Shown here: positions 45,596 to 55,291 of the stretch, piece after piece
Position numbering within the stretch: the stretch's first letter is position 1
Layout: every line of letters starts with the position of its first letter
Assembly: GCF_012910705.2 (NCBI RefSeq)
Contig: NZ_WTVG02000036.1
Span: forward strand, 124,001 to 188,000
Reading direction: 5' to 3'
DNA length: 64,000 bases
Source: Aromatoleum anaerobium
GTDB taxonomy: Bacteria > Pseudomonadota > Gammaproteobacteria > Burkholderiales > Rhodocyclaceae
Made by a program: the position numbers and the translations under genes
The notes under the pieces: model-generated
The model's database searches: none
Told to the model about the DNA's origin: nothing
Seen by the model: the letters and a program-made list of their open reading frames with translations, nothing else

Positions 45596-46363
45596 TTATT
45601 TCGCCGTCATGCGAATCGCGCCGTCGAGGCGGATCGTCTCGCCGTTGAGGTAGGCGTTCTCGATGATGTGGCGCACCAGCGCCGCGTATTCCGCAGGCCG
45701 TCCCATGCGCGACGGGAACGGCACCGTCTTGCCGAGGGAATCCTGCACTTCCTGCGGCATGCCCATCAGCATCGGCGTCTCCATGATCCCCGGCGCGATC
45801 GTCATCACCCGCACGCCGAAGCGTGCCAGTTCGCGCGCCACCGGCAACGTCAGCCCGACGACGCCCGCCTTCGACGCCGCATACGCGGCCTGACCGATCT
45901 GGCCGTCATAAGCCGCGACCGACGCGGTGCTGACGATCACGCCCCGCTCGCCTTCGTCGTTCGGCGCCGCCTTCGTCATCACGTCCGCCGCCAGGCGCAT
46001 CATGTTGAAGCTGCCGATGAGGTTGACGGTGATCGTGCGCGCGAACGACTCGAGCCGATGCGGTCCCTCGCGACCGACGACTTTTTCGGCCGGAGCGATG
46101 CCGGCGCAATTGACCAGCCCGTGCAGTGCGCCGAAGCCGGACACCGCGCGATCGATCGCCGCTTTCGCGCTCGCCTCGTCGGTCACATCGGTCGCGACGA
46201 ACGCAGCAGCGGCGCCCAGCTCCGCCGCCAGCGCCTCGCCCGCGTCACGATTCACGTCGGCCAGCACCACCTTGCCTCCGGCGCCGACCAGCATCCGCGC
46301 AGTCGCCGCCCCCAGTCCCGATCCGCCCCCGGTGACGACGAACACGCCATTTTCGATCTTCAT
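45596..46363 (-). CDS. Short-chain 3-hydroxyacyl-CoA dehydrogenase (HSD10-like)
   Basis: 255-residue SDR. NAD site TGGGSGLG (11-18), NCAG (85-88) and catalytic S148, Y161, K165. The insert around [21 protein letters not shown] and the MMRLAADVM part match type II 3-hydroxyacyl-CoA dehydrogenases (HSD10, 2-methyl-3-hydroxybutyryl-CoA), which serve isoleucine or fatty-acid breakdown. A single gene; a palindromic operator overlaps its promoter. Confidence 0.85.
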   Translation of the reverse strand: MKIENGVFVVTGGGSGLGAATARMLVGAGGKVVLADVNRDAGEALAAELGAAAAFVATDVTDEASAKAAIDRAVSGFGALHGLVNCAGIAPAEKVVGREGPHRLESFARTITVNLIGSFNMMRLAADVMTKAAPNDEGERGVIVSTASVAAYDGQIGQAAYAASKAGVVGLTLPVARELARFGVRVMTIAPGIMETPMLMGMPQEVQDSLGKTVPFPSRMGRPAEYAALVRHIIENAYLNGETIRLDGAIRMTAK

Positions 46364-46410
46364 TGCGAGACTCTCCGTGAATGCCGCCCGACGCGGGCGT
46401 ACGAGGGCGC

Positions 46411-46439
46411 AACATAATGTCCGTTGACGTCAACGTCAA
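46411..46439 (-). promoter_or_regulatory. Promoter with palindromic operator for the SDR gene
   Basis: On the minus strand TTGACG (46439-46434), 17 bp, TATGTT (46416-46411). The 16-mer TTGACGTCAACGTCAA (46424-46439) overlaps the -35. It resembles, from memory, the LiuR-type motif of branched-chain amino-acid catabolism genes. Confidence 0.65.
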
Positions 46440-46550
46440 CTGGCAAGCCGATACCGATGGATTTTCCACCCCTTCCCACGCAGCAGTTCGTCTATCGCGC
46501 CAGCGACTGACGCGCATAGGCTAAACTTCATTCGATCCCGACGCCCCCCC

Positions 46551-46871
46551 ATGGAGACGACAGTGATTGCTCTCGTCGAGTCACAACGCGCACGAATCGC
46601 CGAACTTTGCCGATCGCTCGGGGTTCAGCGCTTGGATCTTTTCGGCTCAGGGGTTCGCGGCGACTATTCGCCGTCCAGCAGCGATCTCGACTTCCTGGTT
46701 GAGTTCAACGATAGTCCCCCTGCCAAGTACGCTGAGGCGTGGCTTACCCTGCACGAAGAACTGGAACTGCTGTTCGGGCGCCCGATCGATCTCGTCACGA
46801 GCAGCGCGATGACCAACCCTTATTTCCGGGATCGTGTCCTGCAGACGCGAGAAACGGTCTATGCACCCTGA
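46551..46871 (+). CDS. mntA: MntA-type nucleotidyltransferase antitoxin
   Basis: 106-residue minimal nucleotidyltransferase. GSGVRGDYSPSSSDLDFLVEF-type motif: GS followed after 11 residues by D-x-D, near 32-47. MntA proteins neutralise HepT by adding AMP to its tyrosine. The stop overlaps the start of the next gene by 11 bp. Confidence 0.9.
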   Translation: METTVIALVESQRARIAELCRSLGVQRLDLFGSGVRGDYSPSSSDLDFLVEFNDSPPAKYAEAWLTLHEELELLFGRPIDLVTSSAMTNPYFRDRVLQTRETVYAP

Positions 46872-47202
46872 TTCGCCCAAGTATCTCTGGGACGTGCAAA
46901 ACGCTGCGGCGCTCATAGAGCGGTTCGTATCGGGCAGATCTTACGAGGACTACGTCAGCGACCCGATGCTCAAGTCCGCAGTCGAGAGGCAACTCGAAAT
47001 CATCGGAGAAGCGCTCAATGCGCTTTCGCGCCGTGACCCGGCAACAGCGAAAGTCATCCCCGATCTCGCGCGCATCGTGTCGTTTCGAAACGTGCTGATC
47101 CATGGCTATGCGTCAGTCGACGACAAGCTCGTATGGGGCGTCGTCGAAGCGAAACTATCTACCCTCCGCCATACGATCACCGACCTCTTGGCCCCTTCCT
47201 GA
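46861..47202 (+). CDS. hepT: HepT-type HEPN toxin
   Basis: 113-residue HEPN protein from ATG 46861. The RNase motif R-x4-H-x-Y is present as RNVLIHGY near residue 80, with the tyrosine that MntA modifies. Helical, with ERQLEIIGEALNAL near 42. Forms an operon with mntA. Confidence 0.9.
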   Translation: MHPDSPKYLWDVQNAAALIERFVSGRSYEDYVSDPMLKSAVERQLEIIGEALNALSRRDPATAKVIPDLARIVSFRNVLIHGYASVDDKLVWGVVEAKLSTLRHTITDLLAPS

Positions 47203-47252
47203 TCTGAACCGCCACCCCCCGGCAACGGGGCGTCGATTCACGCAGTCCCCGT

Positions 47253-47843
47253 TCACGATCCGCCCAGGAACCGGTACAGCGACACCAGGATTCCCGCCGT
47301 CGCACCCCAGATGAAATACCCTTCGTACGGCATCGCGTAATACTGTCGCATCCGGCCCTGGTACTCCATCGTGTGGCGCTCGTGGTTCGCCGGATCGAGG
47401 AAATGCGCCAGCGGCACCTCGAACGCTTCGGCAACTTCGAACGTGTCGAGCTTCAGCTCGAACGGCGGATGCACGAGCCCGACCACCGGCGTGATCCTGA
47501 AGCCGGTCCCGGTGAAGTACTCGGGCAGCTCGCCGAGCAGCTCGATGCGTTCCGGATCGAGACCGGTCTCCTCCTCCGTCTCGCGCAACGCCGTCATCAC
47601 CGCCGAGACGTCCGCCTTCTCGACCCGCCCGCCGGGAAAGCTGATCTGCCCCGGATGATGGTGCAGATGATCGGTGCGGCGCGTCAGCAGCACCGCGAGC
47701 CGTTCCGGGCGCAGGACCACCGGCACCAGCACCGCGGCCGGCCGGAACTCGCCCCGGTGGGAGCCGTCTTCGCGCACCGGCGCCATCTGCGGCGCATCGA
47801 CAAACCGGCGCCGCAGCCCCTCGGCATCGAACGCCGCTTCCAT
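47253..47843 (-). CDS. Nudix hydrolase, CoA pyrophosphatase type
   Basis: 196 residues from ATG 47843. RTDHLHHHPGQISFPGGRVE then ALRETEEETGLD is the Nudix box with the UPF0035/NudL LLTKR-like lead sequence. Expected to split CoA or its derivatives to phosphopantetheine and 3',5'-ADP. Convergent with hepT, 50 bp apart. Confidence 0.88.
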   Translation of the reverse strand: MEAAFDAEGLRRRFVDAPQMAPVREDGSHRGEFRPAAVLVPVVLRPERLAVLLTRRTDHLHHHPGQISFPGGRVEKADVSAVMTALRETEEETGLDPERIELLGELPEYFTGTGFRITPVVGLVHPPFELKLDTFEVAEAFEVPLAHFLDPANHERHTMEYQGRMRQYYAMPYEGYFIWGATAGILVSLYRFLGGS

Positions 47844-48187
47844 GAGCCTCTTTTCGATCACTCGTCTTACCTTTTGAGAAAACCCGGCCCCCCAAGTTTT
47901 CTTGTCCCCTCGGGGGGCGGAAACGGCAAAGCCGCCTCCTGGAGGGCTCAGTAACGCTTGCGCAGCACGAGCCGGCCGCTCTCCCGCTGCATGTCCATGC
48001 GGCCCGGAAAGCGACTCCAACGGCTGATCGTGTCGTGAACGAGGACATCCCCGGCAAGCACAAGGTTACGGCCGGAACTCCGGCCGCTCCGCGCCCACAT
48101 TCTCCTCACATTGGACACCGAATCCAGTATGGCGGACAAGCAAGCCCAAGGGTCGGCCCTGAATACTCATACCGGACTCCTCTTGTC
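47844..48187. other. 344-bp stretch without a recognised gene
   Basis: A minus-strand frame of 63 codons (47948-48139) ends RLVLRKRY and a 44-codon frame begins at the kinase stop after an AGAGGAG. I recognise neither. A GC-rich part (47885-47950) has short inverted segments. It is where a response-regulator gene would be expected. Confidence 0.4.
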
Positions 48188-49234
48188 TCATGCGCCCGGA
48201 TTACTGGGGGAGCGGCCGGGGTGACATTCGGTGAGCGGCAATCTCACCCGCACGACAAACTGGGCGTCCTTCTCGAACGTGCGCAATTGCGCCTCGGAAT
48301 CGAAGTGCAAGTCGAGACGTTCGCGGATGTTGGCGAGCGCGATGCGGTTGCCGGCGGAAGCCTCCGCGGCCGAATCGTGAATCGAGTTGCGGACCTCGAT
48401 GCACAACATCCTGTCCCGCGCACCTATGCTGACCAAGACATCGCCGCCCGCCGCCGCAGGCTCGACTCCATGGCGCACCGCATTCTCGAGCAAGGGCTGC
48501 AGTAACAGAATCGGCACCGACGCATCAAGGGGCGCGCCCGCGCAATCCCATTTCACCCGTAGGCGCTCGGCGAGCCGCAACTGCTCGATCTCTAGATACG
48601 AACGCGCGAGACGGATCTCGTCCGCGAGCGGCACGAGCGAACGGGGTTCCGCCAGCAGTACGCGGAACAGATCGGATATGTCGAGCAGGACCGCTTCGGC
48701 CTGCCGTGCATCCTGCCGCACCAGCGACAAAACCGTATTGATGCTGTTGAAAAGGAAATGCGGCCGGATGCGTGATTGAAGCGCCATCAGGCGAGCTTCA
48801 GCCAGCGCCGGTGACAAGACACGCTGGCGCCAGTTGAAGTACCCGAGAATCAAACCGGCGAGCAACGCAGCCAGCACTGCCGCCTTCACGGCACTTTCCG
48901 GGGACCCCGCACCCACCAGGGTTCGCATGCCGACATCGAATCCTGCGGCAACCAGCGACACCAGTCCCGTCACCAAGACGACGCCCCGGGGATACGGAGC
49001 TTTTGCAAGCCACGGAGACAGGACGAATAGCGCCAGAACCGTGGCAAGAACCGCCGCCTCGAATATGAAACCCCAGTTCGCCGCCTCGGGCAGGACGAAA
49101 AACCCTTCCGGCGAGTGAGCAACCAGCGAACCGAGATTTGCAACCTCGGCGATGACGAGGATGCGGAGCATGACACCGAGGTTGCGAAAGTCGGGGAGAG
49201 TGATTTGCGGCTGCGGCCGCCCACTGTCGATCAT
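48188..49234 (-). CDS. LytS/AlgZ-type sensor histidine kinase
   Basis: 348 residues: four hydrophobic segments (to about 135), then RIRPHFLFNSINTVLSL with phosphoacceptor H159 and an ATPase domain with PLLENAVRHGVEP and NIRERL. This His_kinase family usually works with a LytTR response regulator such as AlgR, coded directly after it. None is found downstream. It faces the pilus gene fimT, recalling FimS/AlgZ control of type IV pili in Pseudomonas. Confidence 0.85.
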   Translation of the reverse strand: MIDSGRPQPQITLPDFRNLGVMLRILVIAEVANLGSLVAHSPEGFFVLPEAANWGFIFEAAVLATVLALFVLSPWLAKAPYPRGVVLVTGLVSLVAAGFDVGMRTLVGAGSPESAVKAAVLAALLAGLILGYFNWRQRVLSPALAEARLMALQSRIRPHFLFNSINTVLSLVRQDARQAEAVLLDISDLFRVLLAEPRSLVPLADEIRLARSYLEIEQLRLAERLRVKWDCAGAPLDASVPILLLQPLLENAVRHGVEPAAAGGDVLVSIGARDRMLCIEVRNSIHDSAAEASAGNRIALANIRERLDLHFDSEAQLRTFEKDAQFVVRVRLPLTECHPGRSPSNPGA

Positions 49235-49409
49235 GGGGTCATCCTACAAGAAACCGCCCTCCCCCCCCGGCTCGACCATTCGTAAGCGGAAAATACGCGC
49301 TCGTCGGCGGTGCCGGCACCATCGGCAGACCTTTCGCTATGCTGGGTCGAGGCACAGTCTCGGCATCAGCCGGTGCCCCGTACAACTCACCAGCACAAAC
49401 GGAAACCTC

Positions 49410-49940
49410 GTGGCCTCCGCACACCTCAATGCCCGGTATCCGGTTCGAGGATTCACCCTGATCGAACTGATGGTCGCCATTGCCATATTGGGGATCGTTC
49501 TCGGCCTGGGGATGCCCGCGTTCAACTCCGCAATACAGAACAATCGCGCCACCTCGGCCACCAACGATCTAGTCACCGCCCTTCAACTGGCCCGCTCCGA
49601 AGCCGTCAAGCGCCGGCAGGACATCGTGGTTTGCCGGCGTAATGGGGACGGTGACGCGTGCGCGAATGGAACCGATTGGGCGGTCGGCTGGCTGGTGCAA
49701 GGCCCCCAGGAGCAAGACGACGGAACTGTCGTTCAAATTACTATTCAGGTATGGGATCCACCTCATGGGAGGGCGATCCTAACCGGCCCCAACGCGGGCA
49801 TTACGTTTCAGCAGAACGGTCAGGCCAGCAGAGAGGTTGACTTTTCGGTGGTTTTCAAGGACTGCAGCGGTAATGAAAAGCGCACAATCAACGTAAAGAC
49901 CACCGGTCGCGTTTCGACCACGAGGACGGCCTGCCCATGA
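49410..49940 (+). CDS. fimT: Minor pilin FimT/GspH type
   Basis: 176 residues from GTG 49410. A prepilin site YPVRG|FTLIELMVAIAIL follows a 14-residue leader, with Glu at +5. GspH-like body with LQLARSEAVKRRQDIVVCR. First gene of the minor-pilin operon; its stop overlaps pilV (ATGA). Confidence 0.9.
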   Translation: MASAHLNARYPVRGFTLIELMVAIAILGIVLGLGMPAFNSAIQNNRATSATNDLVTALQLARSEAVKRRQDIVVCRRNGDGDACANGTDWAVGWLVQGPQEQDDGTVVQITIQVWDPPHGRAILTGPNAGITFQQNGQASREVDFSVVFKDCSGNEKRTINVKTTGRVSTTRTACP

Positions 49941-50410
49941 AAGCGCCTTCCATCGTCCCGTTGGCAACGCGCGCGGTTGCCCGTGTTTGCGCGCCGCAGC
50001 GCGGCGCCACGCTTATCGAGGTACTGGTCGCGGTGGTAGTGCTTTCGATCGGCCTGCTCGGGCTCGCCGGCCTGCAAATGACCAGCCTCCAGAGCAACCA
50101 CAGCGCCTACATGCGATCGCAGGCGAGTCTGCTCGCGTACGATCTTAGCGATCGCATGCGGGCGAATTGTGAAGGCGTACGCGGCGACGCCTACGCCGAT
50201 GGAAGCAGTGGAGATCGCGCCGACTGGGATGCGAGCGTCGTCCAGCTTCTGGGGCCGGGCGCTCAGGGAACACTCGAATTGAACGGCCAGGACGCGACGA
50301 TCGCCATCCAATGGAACGACAACCGGGGACACATCAAGACAGGCGGGGATAGCACCAGCGACAGCACCAAGACCTTCGCTTATCGGACAGAACCATGCGC
50401 AGACCGCTGA
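49937..50410 (+). CDS. pilV: Minor pilin PilV
   Basis: 157 residues. Prepilin site QRG|ATLIEVLVAVVVLSIG and LLGLAGLQMTSLQSNHSAYMRSQA, typical of PilV. Acts in priming pilus assembly with PilW, PilX and PilY1. Overlaps pilW by 16 bp. Confidence 0.92.
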   Translation: MKAPSIVPLATRAVARVCAPQRGATLIEVLVAVVVLSIGLLGLAGLQMTSLQSNHSAYMRSQASLLAYDLSDRMRANCEGVRGDAYADGSSGDRADWDASVVQLLGPGAQGTLELNGQDATIAIQWNDNRGHIKTGGDSTSDSTKTFAYRTEPCADR

Positions 50411-51378
50411 CGAGCCGGCAACAGCAAGGCCTTACGATCGTCGAATTAATGATCAGCCTGACGTTGAGCCTGCTCCTGCTCGGTGGGGTATTGCAGGTCT
50501 TTATTGGCAGCAAGCAGGCTTACCGCACCAACGAAGCGCTGTCGCGAATGCAGGAAAGCGGACGCTTCGCGATCGAATTTCTCTCTAGGGATTTGCGCAT
50601 GACGGGATATCAGGGCTGCGCCAACCTGGAGACGATGGTTCCGAACATCATTGCCGACCCCCCTGTCGTATTTACGAGTGGCACCGCATTGCAGGGTGCG
50701 AATAATGTGGCCGCTGGCACGATCGTAGGAGGACGAAGTGTCGCCGCCGGCACCGACACTGTCACCATGCGTTTTGCCGACCCTGCCGACGCCCAACTGA
50801 GAGGCAACCTGACCGCTGACAACGCAAACATCCAGGTAACAAGTAATCCTTCGAACTGGAAAGCTGGTGACGTATTGTTCATTACCGATTGTGAAACCGC
50901 AGACATATTCCGCGCTACAAACGTGTCAAACGGAAACGTCACGATAGCGCATGCGCAAAACAGCAATACCAGCAACAGGCTTTCGAAGGCTTATGGCGAG
51001 GATGCAATCGTGATGTCCTTCAGGGACTATACCTATTACGTTTCCGACACCGGCCGCCTCACTCCGACCGGCCATCCCATCCTGTCCCTCTACCGCGATG
51101 CGGAAGAACTCGTAGAGGGAGTCCGCAGCATGCAGGTGCTTTACGGCGTGGATCCCGACGACGACCTCGATGCCGACAACTACGTCACAGCAAACGCCGT
51201 CACCGACTGGGCCAGCGTGGTAGCCGCCCGTGTATGCGTCGTCGCCGAAAGCGTCGAGACCAACGTCGCCACCGAAGCGATCACAGTGCCCTGCAATGGT
51301 GTGAATGTCGCCATCCCGAACAACCGCCTTGGCCAGATCTTTACGACCACGATCGGCCTGCGCAACCGGCTTCAATGA
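50395..51378 (+). CDS. pilW: Minor pilin PilW
   Basis: 327 residues. Prepilin site QQQG|LTIVELMISLTLS and SGRFAIEFLSRDLRMTGYQGC, the PilW signature. ATG 50395. The stop overlaps the pilX start. Confidence 0.92.
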   Translation: MRRPLTSRQQQGLTIVELMISLTLSLLLLGGVLQVFIGSKQAYRTNEALSRMQESGRFAIEFLSRDLRMTGYQGCANLETMVPNIIADPPVVFTSGTALQGANNVAAGTIVGGRSVAAGTDTVTMRFADPADAQLRGNLTADNANIQVTSNPSNWKAGDVLFITDCETADIFRATNVSNGNVTIAHAQNSNTSNRLSKAYGEDAIVMSFRDYTYYVSDTGRLTPTGHPILSLYRDAEELVEGVRSMQVLYGVDPDDDLDADNYVTANAVTDWASVVAARVCVVAESVETNVATEAITVPCNGVNVAIPNNRLGQIFTTTIGLRNRLQ

Positions 51379-51968
51379 TCATGACCCACCCACTCAGTCC
51401 TCCCGTACCCGTTCCTCGTCAGCGTGGCGTGGTGCTCGTCATCTCCCTAATCATGCTCCTGCTGCTCACGATGCTGGGTGTAAGCGGCATGCGGGGCACC
51501 ACTCTGGAAGAGCGCATGGCGGGCAACATGCGCGACCAAAACCTTGCTTTCCAGGCCGCCGAGGCAGCACTGCGGGCAGGCGAAGCTGCGATGGCCCGGT
51601 ACGCTGAACGCCCGACGCCAGCCGGATACCCTTGCGCGGACGGAGCACAATGCAGTGTCTACAGCAAGATCGCCCCTGCTTCGCTGGACCTCGCCACCGT
51701 AAGCCACTGCTGGTGGACCGGCGGCGACTCATGCGCCGACAATAACGCGATCGAATATACGCCTTTGGCCGACACGGATATCCCTTGGGCTACCAACCCC
51801 CGCTACGTGATCGAAGAATACGGATCCATCAAAGACACGTTGAGAGTGGGCCACGGACACACCCCAGGCAGGGATATTTATCGCGTCACCGCCCGCGGAA
51901 CCGGGCAGACAGACGACGCCGAGGCTCGCCTGCAAACCACCTACGTCCCCGAGCAGCGTTTCGACTGA
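51375..51968 (+). CDS. pilX: Minor pilin-like PilX
   Basis: 197 residues from ATG 51375. RQRGVVLVISLIMLLLLTMLG and RMAGNMRDQNLAFQAAEAAL fit PilX, which lacks a standard prepilin glutamate. Works with PilV/PilW in the tip complex. Confidence 0.92.
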   Translation: MIMTHPLSPPVPVPRQRGVVLVISLIMLLLLTMLGVSGMRGTTLEERMAGNMRDQNLAFQAAEAALRAGEAAMARYAERPTPAGYPCADGAQCSVYSKIAPASLDLATVSHCWWTGGDSCADNNAIEYTPLADTDIPWATNPRYVIEEYGSIKDTLRVGHGHTPGRDIYRVTARGTGQTDDAEARLQTTYVPEQRFD

Positions 51969-51982
51969 GAGAACAGAATATC

Positions 51983-54900
51983 GTGAAGAACCATTCCGTC
52001 GCTCGTATCGTTGTCGGCATGTTGAGCTTCGGGAGTTTGATTCCGGGCGCAGCCCTGTCCTCTCCCCTTGCCCTGTCGGAAGCCCCGCTCACGGTATCCA
52101 CTTCGGTTCAACCGAACGTCATGCTCATGCTCGACAATTCTGGCTCGATGCAGAACATCGTGCCGGACACGCCCTACAACCCAAATACGACGTATCTGGC
52201 CAGTTGCCCGAGCGAAAATCGTGTCTCGGCAAGCACCCAGCTAGAAACCCGCATCGTCGATGGGAGTCCCCGCATACGCATCGGCAGTGACAATTACAGA
52301 TTCGGTATCGCCGCTGGAAGGCGCTGCTTTGCAAGCAATACAGACTACATGGCAAAGCTTTATGCCGATGGCTCCAATGGGGGAAGCACCAGCAGCTATC
52401 TTCCGGCGCAATACACGGGAAATTATCTCAACTGGTACTTCGATACCGCCAACGACCCCACCGGCTGTTCCAATACATGGTCATCCGGGAGGAAGCCATG
52501 TTCACAAAGCCGAATGATGATTGCAAAGAAAGCCGGGAAGAACCTGATCGATACGATGAGTGCCGGAATGCGGGTCGGGCTATCCTCATATAACAGCGGT
52601 GATGGAGGCAGTTTGAAGGAGGTCGTCGGCAATCTGACCACATCGAAAAAGACGACCCTCAAGAGCAAAATCGACGGCCTGGCCGCTTCGGGTGCCACCC
52701 CCCTGGCCGAAACGCTTTCCGACATCGGACGGTACTTCGCGACGGGCTACACCGGAGCCCTCACCCTGCATCCGGGACGCCCCAACCAGAGTACAGCGAC
52801 TGTCTCGCAGGTGTTCAACAATCACAGTTTCGAGAACGACAGCGACCAGAGCATTGTGGCGCCAATCGAGTATTCATGCCAGAAGAGCTTCGCCGTGCTT
52901 CTTACCGACGGCCGGCCGCAGCAGGACCAGGACATCAGTACGTATCTGAGGGATTATGACGGGGACTGCGCTGGCGCAAGTCCGCCCTGTCAAACCCATG
53001 ACCGGAAGCCAGATCAGGAGTACGAGTCGGCCGGCAGCGACTATCTCGACGATGTCGCCCAGGCACTCTACGAAATGGACTTGCGCCCCGATCTGGACGA
53101 TCCGCCCGGGGCCAAAAACAACATCCGCACACATCTGATCAGCTTCGCCGACGATCAGGCGATCAACGACCCGCTGATGCAGAGCACCGCAACCCAGGGC
53201 GGGGGAAAATTTTTGGTAGCCGGCAATGAGGCGGAACTTGCCACCGCGTTCCAGGCTGCTCTCGCCTCGATTCTCGAACAATCCGGCTCCTCGTCTTCTG
53301 CCACCGCCAATGCGGGTTTCATCGGTGCTGACACGAAGGTCTACCAAGCCCGGTTCAACAGTGGGGACTGGAGCGGACAATTGCTGGCCTTTGCGATCGA
53401 GGATGATTACGCAAAAGCCAACTATGGTCGTGTGTTGACCAGTGGTTCCGGACCGGGCGGGGCGCTGTGGGATGCGGGATCGAAGCTCCCTGCGTGGTCT
53501 TCCCGCAATATCTTCACGGTGAAGAATGGCGACGGAATCCCTTTCCGGTGGAGCGAACTCAGCACGGCCGCAGAGCCGAGTACCGAAGGAAATCAGCAGG
53601 GCGCGCTCGGCAGCAGTGCCGTGCTCGAGTACCTTCGGGGCAACGATGCTCTGGAGCTGCGGAACGGCGGTACTTTCCGGAACCGGACGGTCAAACTCGG
53701 AGACATTGTCAACTCCGCCCCCGTGTTTGTCGGTGCACCCCGTTTCCGCTACCCGGACAGTCTGGAGAGCGCCGCCTATTCGACCTTTGTGACCAACAAG
53801 AAAAACCGCACCAAAATGATCTACGTGGGCGCCAACGACGGAATGCTCCACGGCTTCAATGCCGACACCGGCATCGAACAAATGGCCTACGTTCCCGGCC
53901 CTGTGTACGGCCGATTGAGCGAGCTCCCCTCCACCACTTACAGCCATCGCTACTACGTCGATGGATCGCCCACCGTGATCGATGCATTTATTGGCAGCGC
54001 ATGGAAATCCGTGCTCGTCGGCGGACTCAACAGGGGAGGACAAGGAATCTACGCCCTGGACGTGACCGATCCCGCAAGTTTCAGCGAGACAGCAGCGAAT
54101 GCGGCAAAACTCGTACTGTGGGAATTCACGCATCTGAATGACGCCGACCTTGGCTACACATACAGTCGTCCGGCCATTGTGCGGTTGAAGACCGGCAAGT
54201 GGGCTGCCGTATTCGGCAACGGTTACAACAACACGGAAGCCGACGGACGGGCGAGCATAACCGGCAACGCAGTGCTTTTCATCGTTGACCTTGAAACCGG
54301 GGCCCTCCTCCGCAAGATCGATACCGCAGTCGGCACCGCCCAGGACCCCAAGGGAACCGGCCGTCCCAACGGGCTTGCGACCGTGGCGCCGGCGGACGTC
54401 GACGGCGATCACATCATCGAGGCAATTTATGCCGGCGATTTCTTCGGCAATCTCTGGAAATTCGACCTCAGTAGCGACACCGCCGCCAAGTGGGACGTGG
54501 CATTCAAGCAGGGCAGCACCCCGAAGCCGCTGTTCACGGCCTGCGCCGCGAACGCCTGCACGACGGGGTCGAGTTCAAATCGTCAGCCGATTACTGTTCG
54601 TCCTGAAATCGGCAAACACCCCACGGGTTCTGGCGTGATCGTCTATTTCGGTACCGGACAATACCTGGAGACCGGTGATAACAATGGCGCAGCGGGGGGC
54701 AAGCAAACCTTCTACGCCATCTCGGACAAAGATGCCACCACCGTGGGCGGCCGCTCCAGTCTGGCTCAGCAGAGCATCCTCCAGGAGGGGGCTTATCGGG
54801 TCACCACGAAGAATGCGGTGGACTGGGAAACAAAGGGGGGGTGGTTCATCGATCTGCTGCCGCCGTCGAACACATTGCAGGGCGAGCGACAGGTCACTGA

Positions 54901-55273
54901 CCCGTTATTGCGCAACAACCGCATCATCTTCACGACTGTCATACCTGCAAACGATCCCTGCATCCCCGGTGGCCCGAGTTGGTTAATGGAGTTCGATGCC
55001 GGCAGCGGATCGCGCCTTGCCTACTCACCGTTCGACGTGAATGCCGACAGTAAATTCTCGACGGGCGATTTCTTGTCTATCTCCGACACGCAGAAGGCTC
55101 CCCCTTCCGGAATGAAGCTTGATGGCGGTGCCGCTGCTACGCCGAGCGTCATGGCCGGCAAGGGCGGGCAGGAACGGAAGTACATTTCCAATTCCGCGGG
55201 TCTCGAGACGATTATCGAGAACTCGGGCCCGTGGGACACGGGCCGCCAGACCTGGCGCCAACTCGGCCGTTGA
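51983..55273 (+). CDS. pilY1: PilY1, type IV pilus tip adhesin
   Basis: 1096 residues from GTG 51983. Signal peptide, then a von Willebrand A-like domain with MIDAS start DNSGS (51-55), and a C-terminal beta-propeller with NDGMLHGFNADTG and calcium-loop-like DVDGDHIIEAIYAGD (about 804-818). PilY1 caps the pilus, senses surfaces and needs calcium to control retraction. Confidence 0.95.
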   Translation: MKNHSVARIVVGMLSFGSLIPGAALSSPLALSEAPLTVSTSVQPNVMLMLDNSGSMQNIVPDTPYNPNTTYLASCPSENRVSASTQLETRIVDGSPRIRIGSDNYRFGIAAGRRCFASNTDYMAKLYADGSNGGSTSSYLPAQYTGNYLNWYFDTANDPTGCSNTWSSGRKPCSQSRMMIAKKAGKNLIDTMSAGMRVGLSSYNSGDGGSLKEVVGNLTTSKKTTLKSKIDGLAASGATPLAETLSDIGRYFATGYTGALTLHPGRPNQSTATVSQVFNNHSFENDSDQSIVAPIEYSCQKSFAVLLTDGRPQQDQDISTYLRDYDGDCAGASPPCQTHDRKPDQEYESAGSDYLDDVAQALYEMDLRPDLDDPPGAKNNIRTHLISFADDQAINDPLMQSTATQGGGKFLVAGNEAELATAFQAALASILEQSGSSSSATANAGFIGADTKVYQARFNSGDWSGQLLAFAIEDDYAKANYGRVLTSGSGPGGALWDAGSKLPAWSSRNIFTVKNGDGIPFRWSELSTAAEPSTEGNQQGALGSSAVLEYLRGNDALELRNGGTFRNRTVKLGDIVNSAPVFVGAPRFRYPDSLESAAYSTFVTNKKNRTKMIYVGANDGMLHGFNADTGIEQMAYVPGPVYGRLSELPSTTYSHRYYVDGSPTVIDAFIGSAWKSVLVGGLNRGGQGIYALDVTDPASFSETAANAAKLVLWEFTHLNDADLGYTYSRPAIVRLKTGKWAAVFGNGYNNTEADGRASITGNAVLFIVDLETGALLRKIDTAVGTAQDPKGTGRPNGLATVAPADVDGDHIIEAIYAGDFFGNLWKFDLSSDTAAKWDVAFKQGSTPKPLFTACAANACTTGSSSNRQPITVRPEIGKHPTGSGVIVYFGTGQYLETGDNNGAAGGKQTFYAISDKDATTVGGRSSLAQQSILQEGAYRVTTKNAVDWETKGGWFIDLLPPSNTLQGERQVTDPLLRNNRIIFTTVIPANDPCIPGGPSWLMEFDAGSGSRLAYSPFDVNADSKFSTGDFLSISDTQKAPPSGMKLDGGAAATPSVMAGKGGQERKYISNSAGLETIIENSGPWDTGRQTWRQLGR

Positions 55274-55291
55274 ATCGGCAAAGGATCTGCC

